NCBI RefSeq assembly: GCF_900116535.1
Contig: NZ_FPAU01000003.1
Span: 250,403-314,402, forward strand
Length of the DNA: 64,000 nucleotides
DNA from: Kosakonia arachidis
GTDB taxonomy: Bacteria; Pseudomonadota; Gammaproteobacteria; Enterobacterales; Enterobacteriaceae
Direction of reading: 5' to 3'
The notes under the pieces were generated by a model. The model was not told where the DNA came from, searched no databases, and worked only from the letters and a program-made list of their open reading frames with translations. Of the stretch, positions 48,796 to 56,538 are shown in pieces. The translations under genes and the position numbers were made by a program. The stretch's first letter is position 1; every line of letters starts with the position of its first letter.

Positions 48796-48844
48796 AGCTA
48801 AACCGCTATCCGGCACACTTTCCTGCCCGGTGGCGGTTTAGCTT
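48795..48844. terminator. Long inverted repeat between dhaK-type kinase and ahr
   Basis: AAGCTAAACCGC (48795-48806) pairs perfectly with GCGGTTTAGCTT (48833-48844) around a GC-rich loop. Lies between convergent genes; without a T run, so termination strength is uncertain. Confidence 0.55.
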
Positions 48845-48904
48845 ACCTGGCCTGCACGATCACTTTGCCGATCGGGCAGACCTGTACAACGGTTTTATGA
48901 TGTT

Positions 48905-49924
48905 TTAGAAATCCGCTTTTAACACCACGCGGTAGCGGGCTTTCCCGTCGCGCACATGATGCAGGGCTTCGTTGATTTGCGACATCGGGAACATCTCGGT
49001 GGTTGGCGCGACTTTAGCGCGTCCGGCAAACTTCATCAGCTTACGCAGCTCAAACGGCGTACCGGTTGCCGAACCCGAGATGCTGCGGTCACCGGCGATG
49101 AGGGTAAATGCCGGCACTTCCAGCGGCTTCAGCACGGCACCCACAGTATGGAAATGGCCGCCGTGGGTCAGCGCTTCAAAATAAGGCTGCCAGTTAAGAT
49201 CGACGTTAACGGTGTTGATGATCAGATCGTACTGACCTGCCAGCGCTTTCAATGCCTCCGGATCGCGGCTGTTCACGACATAGTCGGCCCCCATGATCCG
49301 CACTTCCGCTTCTTTAGCCGGATTTGAACTGAATGCTGTCACTTCACAGCCCATTGCATGCAGCAGCTTGATGGCGATATGCCCGAGGCCACCAATACCA
49401 ATCACGCCGACGCGGCTGGTCGCGGTGATGTTATGCATCAAAAGCGGTTTAAACACGGTAATGCCCCCGCACAGCAGCGGCCCGGCAGTTTCGATATCGA
49501 TGCTGTCCGGCAGCGGGATCACCCACTGCCAGTCGGCGCGGATCTTATCGGCAAAACCGCCGCGATTCAGAATGGTCGGCACCGCGCCTTCCAGACAGTT
49601 GATATGGTTGCCGTCGATACAGGCATCGCAGTGCCCGCAACTGCGTGCCGTCCAGCCGATACCCACGCGCTGGCCCACTTTTAACCCTTTGTTTTGCGCG
49701 GCACTACCCAGCTCTACCACGCGGCCAATCACTTCATGCCCGGCTACCAGCGGGTACTGAGAGATGCCCCATTCGTTGTCGATCATCGATAAGTCTGAAT
49801 GGCAGATACCGCAATAATCCACCTGCACTTCCACATCTTCTGCTGCCAGCGGGCCGGCATCGTATTCCTGTAATTCAAGCGCGGCACCGGCTTGCGGCGC
49901 GGCGTAATTTTTGATGATGCTCAT
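48905..49924 (-). CDS. ahr: NADPH-dependent aldehyde reductase Ahr (zinc alcohol dehydrogenase family)
   Basis: 339 residues, near E. coli YjgB/Ahr. Zinc ligands in CGICHSDL and GHE, structural zinc cysteines [15 protein letters not shown], and cofactor loop [12 protein letters not shown] are present. Reduces a broad range of aldehydes with NADPH. In E. coli this gene also lies just before leuX; here a 4.5-kb cassette lies between them. Confidence 0.95.
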   Translation of the reverse strand: MSIIKNYAAPQAGAALELQEYDAGPLAAEDVEVQVDYCGICHSDLSMIDNEWGISQYPLVAGHEVIGRVVELGSAAQNKGLKVGQRVGIGWTARSCGHCDACIDGNHINCLEGAVPTILNRGGFADKIRADWQWVIPLPDSIDIETAGPLLCGGITVFKPLLMHNITATSRVGVIGIGGLGHIAIKLLHAMGCEVTAFSSNPAKEAEVRIMGADYVVNSRDPEALKALAGQYDLIINTVNVDLNWQPYFEALTHGGHFHTVGAVLKPLEVPAFTLIAGDRSISGSATGTPFELRKLMKFAGRAKVAPTTEMFPMSQINEALHHVRDGKARYRVVLKADF

Positions 49925-50109
49925 GACGGATTCCTTCGTTTTTGAGGGGGACGCATGAATTGTAGGGCATCTGGCGCTTCTCCGGCAGAATGTTGCGCGT
50001 CAGACCGCCCGTTTCGCCAAAGCCATGCCTTCCGTCCTGGGCCATTTCCCCTGTTTTAACCCGTCATCCAGCCAATATTTTCCGACTTTCCCGGCCTGTA
50101 GTGTGGGTC

Positions 50110-50123
50110 TTGCGAATTCGCAA
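50110..50123. promoter_or_regulatory. Perfect 14-base palindrome upstream of the DUF2589 cassette
   Basis: TTGCGAATTCGCAA, 37 bases before the start codon at 50160. Position suits an operator near the promoter or transcription start. Regulator unknown. Confidence 0.5.
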
Positions 50124-50159
50124 CACGATGTTTCTGTACAACTCACAGGAGTACGCATT

Positions 50160-50807
50160 ATGGATTCACAATTCATTGGATCGGTCATTAATGCACTACC
50201 GCTGGAAAATATGATCGGCGGCCCGTTGCAGGCGATGATCAAAGCACAGGTACAGGCGAGTAAGGCCTACGCCGACTTCCTGCTCTCTGTCTGTATTAAG
50301 GATGGTAAAGCGGAGTCGGTGCAGTTCGATTACGACGAAACCGTGGTTGACGAGAAAGGCGTAATTCAGGGCGTGGTGAAAAAAACCATGCGCATCCCGC
50401 TGCTGGCGGCTATCTCTCACCCGAACATCAGCATCGAAGAAGGGACTATCGACTTCGAACTGGAAGTCTCCCAGAGCGAAGCCAGCAGCAGCGAGACCGA
50501 TGCGGAAGCTTCGCTGGAAGCCTCCGTCGGCTGGGGGCCGTTCAGCGTCAAAATCAGCGGACGTGTTTCGCATAAAGATCAGCAAACCCGCTCCACCGAT
50601 ACCCGCGCGAAATACAGCATCCACACCCAGGTCAAACGTCAGCCGCCGCCGGAAGCACTGATGCGCGTGATTGATTTCCTGACGGATGCCGCAACACGCC
50701 CGGCTGTTATGCCGTCTGAGGCGCAAAAGCTTGAATCGAAAAAGCTTGATGCCTATCCCGAAACGCCTGCTGGCGCAGCAAAAGCCCCGGCCGACGCAAC
50801 GCATTAA
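50160..50807 (+). CDS. DUF2589 family protein (first copy)
   Basis: 215 residues, soluble, no signal peptide. N-terminal helix NALPLENMIGGPLQAMIKAQVQASKAYADFL is the DUF2589 hallmark; then beta-rich segments with FDYDETVVDEKGVIQGVVKKTMRIPLLAAISHPNISIEEGTIDFELEVSQS, a Ser/Glu-rich patch (SEASSSETDAEAS), and a charged Pro/Ala tail. Function of the family is not known. RBS AGGAG nine bases upstream. A strong terminator follows, so it may be made in excess over the rest of the cassette. Confidence 0.82.
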   Translation: MDSQFIGSVINALPLENMIGGPLQAMIKAQVQASKAYADFLLSVCIKDGKAESVQFDYDETVVDEKGVIQGVVKKTMRIPLLAAISHPNISIEEGTIDFELEVSQSEASSSETDAEASLEASVGWGPFSVKISGRVSHKDQQTRSTDTRAKYSIHTQVKRQPPPEALMRVIDFLTDAATRPAVMPSEAQKLESKKLDAYPETPAGAAKAPADATH

Positions 50808-50822
50808 TTTTGATGTTCACGC

Positions 50823-50848
50823 TGAGGCTGCGTTGCAGCCTCATTTTT
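50823..50848 (+). terminator. Internal terminator/attenuator between the two DUF2589 genes
   Basis: TGAGGCTGC-GTT-GCAGCCTCA perfect nine-pair stem followed by TTTTT, 15 bases after the first DUF2589 stop and 14 bases before the next start. Confidence 0.88.
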
Positions 50849-50861
50849 CACGGAGCGCACT

Positions 50862-51560
50862 ATGTCAATAAAAGACTGGCTTCGCGGCAACCGGGATACG
50901 CAGCAGAAGGCGAACGAGCAACCTACGGCTCCGCCGGACGAGCGCGCCACAATGCCGCCTGACGATCCGACGACGCAAGAGACCAGCGGGTTGCCGCCTG
51001 CGGATCCGCCCTCTTCGGATCTACCGCCCGATCCGCCTCCGCCGGACAGCCCGCCACCCGGTGGCCCGGTTGGGGCACCTCTCTCGCTGGCAGATATCAC
51101 GCGCGGGATGCAGCACGCCGCATCGGCGGCAAACCAGCTTATCGCGCATCAGTACATGCAGGCGCTGGACCCCTTTTTTGAGCACAGTGATGACGGAAGG
51201 CTGGTGCCAAAAGTCGTCGAAATGGCGCTGGATGATCAACATCACTTTACGTTACCGCTGGTGGCGCTCTCCACGCCGCGCGGGCTGATGCTGGAAAAAA
51301 TGAAGGTCTTTTTGACGGTGCGAACCGATGCCGTTGAGCAGCACAGCGCGATTTCCGGCACGCCCGATGACACGGTTGGCCGCTTCTTCGTCAGCATGTC
51401 GCCGCTGAGCCACGAAGGCAGCGGTCGTGACAGCGGGCATGTGGACATTGAAATGCAGTTCACCGTGCTGGAGCCGCCGGAAAGCGTGATGCGGCTTATT
51501 GAAGAGTACACCCGACAAGTTCTTCCCCAATCAAGTGTGAGGAGTGATGACAATGGCTAA
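50862..51560 (+). CDS. DUF2589 family protein (second copy, proline-rich N terminus)
   Basis: 232 residues. Residues ~25-72 are a low-complexity Pro/Asp/Ser stretch (LPPDPPPPDSPPPGGPVGAP). The rest matches the first copy in layout: DITRGMQHAASAANQLIAHQYMQALDPFF, ALDDQHHFTLPLVALSTPRGLMLEKMKVFLTV and a final VLEPPESVMRLIEEY. A Pro-rich linker suggests an extended spacer or partner binding. GGAG site precedes the ATG. Its 3' end overlaps the lysozyme start by eight bases, so the two are translated together. Confidence 0.8.
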   Translation: MSIKDWLRGNRDTQQKANEQPTAPPDERATMPPDDPTTQETSGLPPADPPSSDLPPDPPPPDSPPPGGPVGAPLSLADITRGMQHAASAANQLIAHQYMQALDPFFEHSDDGRLVPKVVEMALDDQHHFTLPLVALSTPRGLMLEKMKVFLTVRTDAVEQHSAISGTPDDTVGRFFVSMSPLSHEGSGRDSGHVDIEMQFTVLEPPESVMRLIEEYTRQVLPQSSVRSDDNG

Positions 51561-52008
51561 CCAACCCGCAAACACCGGCGCGGCCGGATTAACACTCATT
51601 AAGTCTTTTGAAGGACTAAGCCTGGAGAAGTACCGCGATGCGGTCGGTAAATGGACCATCGGCTACGGCCATTTGATTTTGCCCGAGGAGAATTTCCCGC
51701 AGGCGTTAAGCAAGGTGGAAGCGGAAGATTTGTTGCGGGCGGATCTGGGGATGACTGAGCGCGGGGTTCATCGACTCGTGACGGTCGATCTCAACCAGAA
51801 CCAGTTCGATGCGCTGGTGGCGTTCGCCTTTAACGTTGGGTTAGGCAATTTGCAGAGCTCGACACTGCTGCGCCTGCTTAATCAGGGACAATATCAGGCG
51901 GCGGCGGACCAGCTTCCGCGCTGGAATAAAGCCGGTGGCAAAATTCTCCCCGGCTTGACCCGTCGCCGCGACGCGGAACGTGCGCTGTTTATGGCACCCG
52001 TCAACTGA
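51553..52008 (+). CDS. T4-type lysozyme (GH24 muramidase, endolysin-like)
   Basis: 151 residues. Catalytic triad of the T4 lysozyme family is complete: Glu20 in SFEGLSLEKYRD, Asp29, and Thr35 in WTIGYGH; the C-terminal NQFDALVAFAFNVG and LPGLTRRRDAERALF match phage endolysins. There is no signal peptide or signal-anchor, so it needs a holin or other route to reach murein. Start 51553 has AGGAG at eight bases; in-frame GTG 51544 and ATG 51547 are possible. Gene lies in a non-phage context beside DUF2589 genes. Confidence 0.92.
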   Translation: MANQPANTGAAGLTLIKSFEGLSLEKYRDAVGKWTIGYGHLILPEENFPQALSKVEAEDLLRADLGMTERGVHRLVTVDLNQNQFDALVAFAFNVGLGNLQSSTLLRLLNQGQYQAAADQLPRWNKAGGKILPGLTRRRDAERALFMAPVN

Positions 52009-52027
52009 AGTGACCGGAGGAATTCCA

Positions 52028-52498
52028 ATGAAATACAGACTGTCGATACTGTTTCTGGCTGTGCTAACCGCTGTACCGGCATATGCCGACTTACCGCAAT
52101 GCAGCGCGGTGGTACAAGCGGCCAACCAGCAACTGGCGAAACAGAACAACAAGACCGTGCAGGATGAGAAGAAACTGACGGCGCTGCTTAAAACGCTAAA
52201 TCGTGATGATGTACTGCCCGCTGAGTACGTGACCCGCGATCAGGCGCTCAAATTGGGCTGGAGTGGGAAGGCGGAAGATTCGCTGTGGAACGTCTGGGCG
52301 CTGAACAAGAAAGTACTGGGCGGCGATCCCTGGACCGGTAAGCCTGCGCCGGGCAAAGGAAAATGGTACAGCGCCGATCTCGATAGCGTACGCGGTCTGC
52401 GCAGTAACAAACATCTGATCTACAGCCCGGAAAACGCGACGCGTTATCTCACTACAGATAATGACGCGACAATCGTCACGCTTCCTCCTTGCCAGTAG
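52028..52498 (+). CDS. Secreted barnase-fold protein, active site altered
   Basis: 156 residues; signal peptide MKYRLSILFLAVLTAVPAYA, mature start DLPQC. From LPAEYVTRDQALKLGW to ATIVTLPPC it follows barnase (LPDNYITKSEAQALGW...). Using barnase numbering, Lys27 is Arg, Glu73 is Ser (WYSAD for WREAD), Arg83 is kept, Arg87 is His and His102 is Asn (TTDND for TTDHY). Both the general base and acid are thus lost, so it is probably not an active ribonuclease. Cysteines near each end could pair. GGAGG ribosome site. No barstar-like gene is adjacent. Confidence 0.78.
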   Translation: MKYRLSILFLAVLTAVPAYADLPQCSAVVQAANQQLAKQNNKTVQDEKKLTALLKTLNRDDVLPAEYVTRDQALKLGWSGKAEDSLWNVWALNKKVLGGDPWTGKPAPGKGKWYSADLDSVRGLRSNKHLIYSPENATRYLTTDNDATIVTLPPCQ

Positions 52499-52506
52499 TC
52501 AGTAAT

Positions 52507-52533
52507 GCGGCCTCATCCCATTCGTTGAGGCCG
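52507..52533 (+). other. Intercistronic hairpin before the membrane-protein genes
   Basis: GCGGCCTCA-N9-TGAGGCCGC, perfect nine-pair stem without a T run, 22 bases before the next start. Likely tunes downstream expression or protects the mRNA. Confidence 0.55.
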
Positions 52534-52554
52534 CCTGTTGAGGAGGAGACTGCC

Positions 52555-52968
52555 ATGGTTGATGGCATTCAGATGTTAAGTCAGGGGCTGGCAGCGCTCG
52601 CCGGGTTATTTGGCGGGCTGAGCGTCTCGTTTTTCTGGCAACCCAAAAAATTGCATCAGCACGGTCGGCTGGCAGCCGGGGTGATTATCGGTGCCATTAG
52701 CGTCAGCACGACCTTCACGCTGGGCGGTTTTATTGCGCGCTGGCTGGGCATGAACTTCAAAGATAGCGATATCGCGATGGGTATTGGCTATTTTATCGGC
52801 GCGATCAGCGTCGGGATGATTGCCTGGCTGGCCAACTTTTTTAATCGGCGGGAAGGGCAGGATATTTTACAGGTTGCTGGCGAGCTAAAACGCGCCGCCC
52901 GTGGCGTAAAGGTCACGCCATCGCGCCGCCGCGCGCCACGACGCCCTAAATCGGGAGATCCATCATGA
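52555..52968 (+). CDS. Small three-helix membrane protein, holin-like
   Basis: 137 residues. Helices at about 8-28 (LSQGLAALAGLFGGLSVSFFW), 40-64 and 73-95, then a soluble tail very rich in Arg and Lys (ELKRAARGVKVTPSRRRAPRRPKSG). Size, three helices and a basic C terminus resemble class I holins, but no holin family is recognised. GGAGGAG ribosome site. Overlaps the next gene by four bases (ATGA). Genetic link with a leaderless lysozyme supports a role in letting it cross the membrane; this is inference. Confidence 0.7.
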   Translation: MVDGIQMLSQGLAALAGLFGGLSVSFFWQPKKLHQHGRLAAGVIIGAISVSTTFTLGGFIARWLGMNFKDSDIAMGIGYFIGAISVGMIAWLANFFNRREGQDILQVAGELKRAARGVKVTPSRRRAPRRPKSGDPS

Positions 52969-53345
52969 CGTTGAAACTCATTTTCTGGGCCGCCACGCTG
53001 GTGGATGGCGCGATTGCGGTGATTATTTTTGTCAGCGCACTCAGCTCCCGCATGCCCAATATCCCCGTGTGGTATCGCATTGGGTTATTAATTACCGCGT
53101 TAGGGTTTACCGTTCAGGGGTTTCTCAATCTTCCTTATTTGCTGTTCAATGTCATGTTAATGGCACAAGAACTACCGTTCTGGATATTAAAAGATGTTGG
53201 TGTCGGCGTGATTGCCATTTATTATTTCTGCCACACGATGTGCAAAGATGAGAAGCCGAAAAAAACGACGGTACGTAAAAAATTGCCGGTGGTTAAAAAA
53301 ACGACACCTTCCAGGGCGCCCCGCAAGACAACACCCGCCAAATAA
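52965..53345 (+). CDS. Small three-helix membrane protein with basic tail
   Basis: 126 residues, not recognised. Helices at about 4-25, 37-66 and 71-90, followed by a Lys/Arg/Thr/Pro-rich tail (KPKKTTVRKKLPVVKKTTPSR). Architecture mirrors the preceding protein though the sequences differ, so they could form a holin/antiholin-like pair or a hetero-oligomer. ATGA overlap with its neighbour shows coupled translation. Last gene of the cassette. Confidence 0.65.
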   Translation: MTLKLIFWAATLVDGAIAVIIFVSALSSRMPNIPVWYRIGLLITALGFTVQGFLNLPYLLFNVMLMAQELPFWILKDVGVGVIAIYYFCHTMCKDEKPKKTTVRKKLPVVKKTTPSRAPRKTTPAK

Positions 53346-53396
53346 AAGCCACCGGGCATTTTCACTGCTGTAAATGCTGATGCTAAATATCTCTGG

Positions 53397-53428
53397 CAGG
53401 AGCATTATGCACAGGCATAGTGCTCCTG
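53397..53428 (+). terminator. Hairpin ending the DUF2589-lysozyme cassette
   Basis: CAGGAGCA-T-TATGC-ACAG-GCATA-G-TGCTCCTG, a near-perfect 14-pair stem (one mismatch) followed by TATTTGTTTT. Lies between convergent genes. Confidence 0.65.
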
Positions 53429-53485
53429 TATTTGTTTTAGGAGAAATGTAGCAGCAATTAAATGTCAACAAAAATTCAGGCTGAA

Positions 53486-54085
53486 CTATTCGTCCGAATA
53501 CATCATCGCGGCTTGGGTGCGGTTATTCACATTCAGACGGCGGAAAATAGATTCCAGATGCGCTTTCACTGTACCGGCGCTGATATTTAACTGGCGACTG
53601 ATTTGTTTATTGGATTCCCCGGCAGCCAGCAGCTTGAGGATTTCACGCTGGCGCTCGCTGAGCCGCGTAATCGCGCCGTGTCCGCCATCCAGCAGAGTGA
53701 TGCTTTCCTGCGGGAAGCAGAGCATCCCCAGTGCCGCCGTGCGCAGTGTCTGCGCGATGGTTTCCGGCGGTGAATCACGCCTGACAAATGCAATCGCATG
53801 GTGATGCAAAAACTGCCTGAGTAAGGTCGGCTGGCATTTATTCATCAGCATCACTACCGGAATAGTAGGGTGGTGCAATGCCAGCGTATCGAGTAATTCA
53901 AGACTCTCTGTTTTATTTCCGTCACCATCCAGCAGAATTAGTGATGCCGGAAATTCATTTAGTGTGTCATTAATTTCATTCTGATTATTCAGTCCCCGGA
54001 TTTTTACATTTGGGATAAGTTGCGAAAGTACTGATGCCATTCCTTCAATAAATATCGACTGCTTGTCAATCATGAGTACATGCAT
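53486..54085 (-). CDS. LuxR/NarL-type response-regulator-like transcription factor with degenerate receiver
   Basis: 199 residues. Receiver-like N-terminal domain: Asp53 in LILLDGDGN could be the phospho-acceptor, but only one acidic residue (Asp7 in MIDKQS) stands where a pair is usual, the Thr/Ser position reads MLM, and the conserved Lys is Arg (FVRRDSPPE). The C-terminal HTH is complete (LSERQREILKLLAAGESNKQISRQLNISAGTVKAHLESI). No sensor kinase is nearby. It may act without phosphorylation. Convergent with the lysozyme cassette; a regulatory link is possible but not shown. Confidence 0.85.
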   Translation of the reverse strand: MHVLMIDKQSIFIEGMASVLSQLIPNVKIRGLNNQNEINDTLNEFPASLILLDGDGNKTESLELLDTLALHHPTIPVVMLMNKCQPTLLRQFLHHHAIAFVRRDSPPETIAQTLRTAALGMLCFPQESITLLDGGHGAITRLSERQREILKLLAAGESNKQISRQLNISAGTVKAHLESIFRRLNVNNRTQAAMMYSDE

Positions 54086-54567
54086 GCGTCATCTCCACGT
54101 AATAGTTTTCGTCAATGAGCCTGGTAATCATCAAAGTATTAAATGAAATGGAAAAAATGAAACAGGCTGGTTGTCATAGGTCTTTTAACCGATATGGCAA
54201 ATTAGCGAAGATGAAATAGACAACCTGATCAGTAAAATATCATATATTAAAAATGGCCGTTTCGCTATTTTAGAAATAATGAGTAAGAGGAGTATGATAA
54301 ATAGCCTGACATACACGTTATCCTTCAAACTGCCTCTTTGTTGGCTTCACCTTTGCACCCCAGTCACTTACTTATGTAAGCTCCTGGGCTGCGCAGTCTT
54401 GCCGCCTCAACGCAGTGTGAATGATTTTGTGTATAGCAAGGGAAAAGGGAATTTCGACAGGCGGGTTAATGCAGTGGATAGCGGGCCGCGACAGGACAAG
54501 TAATCGCCAACAGTTTGACGCGGCGCTGGTTTTTTCATCACTTAGCAGCTGAATGCGCGATCGTGGC
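54086..54567. other. Intergenic region upstream of the LuxR-type gene and leuX
   Basis: About 480 bases, A/T-rich near the regulator start and containing an ERIC repeat. A frame at 54279-54503 lies mostly within the ERIC and is not considered a gene. Confidence 0.5.
54311..54435. repeat. ERIC element upstream of leuX
   Basis: Carries CTGCCTCTTTGTTGGCTTC, then CACCCCAGTCACTTACTTA and TGTAAGCTCCTGGGC, then CTTGCCGCCT: all parts of the standard element, about 125 bases, in order. Confidence 0.9.
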
Positions 54568-54595
54568 TTGCATAGCCGCGAACGGCAGGTATAAT
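54568..54595 (+). promoter_or_regulatory. leuX promoter
   Basis: TTGCAT - 16 bases - TATAAT followed by a GC-rich CCCAC discriminator, typical for stable RNA under stringent control. 27 bases before the tRNA. Confidence 0.85.
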
Positions 54596-54622
54596 CCCAC
54601 ACGTTTCCGCATCCCCTTCAGT

Positions 54623-54707
54623 GCCGAAGTGGCGAAATCGGTAGACGCAGTTGATTCAAAATCAACCGTAGAAATACGTGCCGGTTCGAGTCCGGCCTTC
54701 GGCACCA
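54623..54707 (+). tRNA. leuX: tRNA-Leu (anticodon CAA)
   Basis: 85-base class II tRNA with encoded CCA. Anticodon stem-loop GTTGA-TTCAAAA-TCAAC gives CAA; long variable arm CGTAGAAATACG; T-loop GGTTCGAGTCC; acceptor GCCGAAG..CTTCGGC-ACCA. Nearly identical to E. coli leuX, a known integration hot spot. Confidence 0.98.
54678..54707. other. Likely attL core of the island (3' half of leuX)
   Basis: P4-type integrases use the 3' end of their tRNA as crossover; an integrase starts 200 bases downstream in the same direction. The matching attR, expected as a repeat of the leuX 3' end, must be beyond the right edge of the window. Confidence 0.6.
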
Positions 54708-54721
54708 AAAGCATGTAAATG

Positions 54722-54744
54722 GACCTCAACTGAGGTCTTTTTTT
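54722..54744 (+). terminator. Terminator after leuX
   Basis: GACCTCA-AC-TGAGGTC followed by seven T. Confidence 0.92.
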
Positions 54745-54907
54745 ATGCCTGAAATCCTCGCCACACAAGGCTTTCCACGATTTTCACCTCAACTGAAGTC
54801 AATCTGAGTTACCCCACATCAACATGCTTGTGAGTATAGAACCGAGTATATATGCTGGTTCGATATTGCTTATATATTCACGGCAGTACTATGGAAGGAT
54901 AGCCGCT

Positions 54908-56176
54908 ATGGCACTAACAGATACTAAGGTTCGTTCTGCTAAATCTGAGGAAAAAGAGTATTCACTTGTTGATGGTGATGGCATGTTTTTGCTGATTCAC
55001 CCCAATGGCTCAAAATATTGGCGTTTCCGCTTTCGCTTCGGTGGTAAACAGCATTTGATGGCGTTCGGCGTTTACCCGGATGTTTCGCTGGCGGATGCCA
55101 GGAAGAAAAGGGAAGAGGCCAGAAAGCTGGTAGCTGCTGGTATCGATCCTCGTGAGCATAAACGTGCTGTGAAAGAAGAGCAGGCGAAAGAGATTATTAC
55201 TTTCGAGAAGGTTGCCAGAGAGTGGCTTGCGACCAACCAAAAATGGTCGGAAGATCATGCTAATCGCGTAAAAAAGAGCTTGGAGGACAATATCTTCCCG
55301 GCAATTGGTACTCGCGCCATTACTGAATTGGGTACTCGTGATTTACTGGCACCAATTAAAGCGGTGGAATTGTCTGGACGTCTTGAGGTGGCTTCTCGTC
55401 TCCAACAGCGCACTACAGCCATCATGCGTTATGCAGTGCAAAGCGGGCTTATTGATTACAACCCAGCGCAGGAGATGGCTGGAGCCGTCGCATCTGGCAA
55501 TCGACAACATCGCCCGGCGCTGGAATTAAAGCGCATCCCTGAGTTACTCGAGAAAATAGACGGCTATACCGGCAGGCCGCTAACCCGCTGGGCAACGGAA
55601 CTCACTCTGCTTATCTTTATTCGCTCCAGTGAGCTGCGTTTTGCTCGCTGGTCAGAGATCGATTTTGAAACATCAATGTGGACCATCCCGCCTGAGCGAG
55701 AGCCTATTCCCGGCGTGAAACATTCTCAGCGAGGATCAAAGATGCGTACACCTCATCTGGTGCCGCTTTCAAAGCAGGCGCTGGTAATCCTGAAGCAGAT
55801 AAAACAGTTCTGTGGCGAACATGAGCTGATTTTTATTGGCGATCACGATCCGCGTAAGCCCATGAGTGAAAACACCGTGAATAGTGCTCTGCGGGTGATG
55901 GGTTATGACACCAGGGTGGAGGTTTGTGGTCATGGCTTTCGCACAATGGCTTGTAGCTCATTGATTGAGTCAGGTCTATGGTCCAAAGATGCGGTCGAAC
56001 GCCAAATGAGCCATATGGAACGTAATTCGGTACGAGCTGCTTATATTCATAAGGCGGAACATCTGGATGAACGCAAGCTGATGTTGCAGTGGTGGGCTGA
56101 TTTTTTGGATGCAAACCGGGAGAAGGGGATTACGCCGTTTGACTATGCGAAGATCAATAGGGGTAATGGTGAGTGA
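54908..56176 (+). CDS. P4-type tyrosine-recombinase integrase
   Basis: 422 residues. N-terminal DUF4102 domain (MALTDTKVRSAKSEEKEYSLVDGDGMFL), SAM-like core-binding domain, and catalytic domain with Arg in RSSELRFARWSEID, HGFR in GHGFRTMACSSL, His in MSHMERN and nucleophile Tyr in AAYIHKAEHL. Integrates the island at leuX. Start 54908 has AAGGAT upstream; a 28-codon extension is discounted. Family certain. Confidence 0.95.
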   Translation: MALTDTKVRSAKSEEKEYSLVDGDGMFLLIHPNGSKYWRFRFRFGGKQHLMAFGVYPDVSLADARKKREEARKLVAAGIDPREHKRAVKEEQAKEIITFEKVAREWLATNQKWSEDHANRVKKSLEDNIFPAIGTRAITELGTRDLLAPIKAVELSGRLEVASRLQQRTTAIMRYAVQSGLIDYNPAQEMAGAVASGNRQHRPALELKRIPELLEKIDGYTGRPLTRWATELTLLIFIRSSELRFARWSEIDFETSMWTIPPEREPIPGVKHSQRGSKMRTPHLVPLSKQALVILKQIKQFCGEHELIFIGDHDPRKPMSENTVNSALRVMGYDTRVEVCGHGFRTMACSSLIESGLWSKDAVERQMSHMERNSVRAAYIHKAEHLDERKLMLQWWADFLDANREKGITPFDYAKINRGNGE

Positions 56177-56538
56177 AAGGAGGGGCATATTTGTTGAATT
56201 AAATCTAATCGACCAGCCTTAAGGAGCAGGCTGGGGTTTTTCTCAGTTGCATTTTCACTTGAGAGTACTACACGCCCAGAGATCTTGTTTTGGGCAAAGA
56301 GGAGATTCGTGTCCTCTATTGGTGGGTGGAGACATGCTACCTTATATTTTTATAAGTATTCGACACCCATATCCAAACCAGTAGCTCTCAAATTTTTAAT
56401 AGCATACTCAGATTAAACTTTGACTAATATATATAAAAGAGAGGCGCAACTTATCTTCTTTTTTATTAAGCTCCATTTTTAATGGTAATTGTTAAATATA
56501 TAAAATCTATGTCTAGTGTTTTTAATGGAAATACCATT
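56177..56538. other. A/T-rich gap between integrase and the defence operon
   Basis: About 360 bases, strongly A/T-rich. A hairpin around CCAGCCTTAAGGAGCAGGCTGG (56211-56232) followed by GGTTTTTCTC may end the integrase transcript. Nothing else supported. Confidence 0.45.

Noticed and set aside
50160-53345. Lysozyme cassette as a prophage remnant
   Set aside because: No integrase, capsid, tail or spanin genes are adjacent and the DUF2589 and barnase-fold genes are not phage hallmarks; an accessory cellular cassette is more likely, though distant phage origin of the lysozyme remains possible.
54279-54503. 74-codon frame upstream of leuX with a good-looking GAGG site
   Set aside because: Most of it is the translated ERIC repeat; similar frames arise at many ERIC copies.
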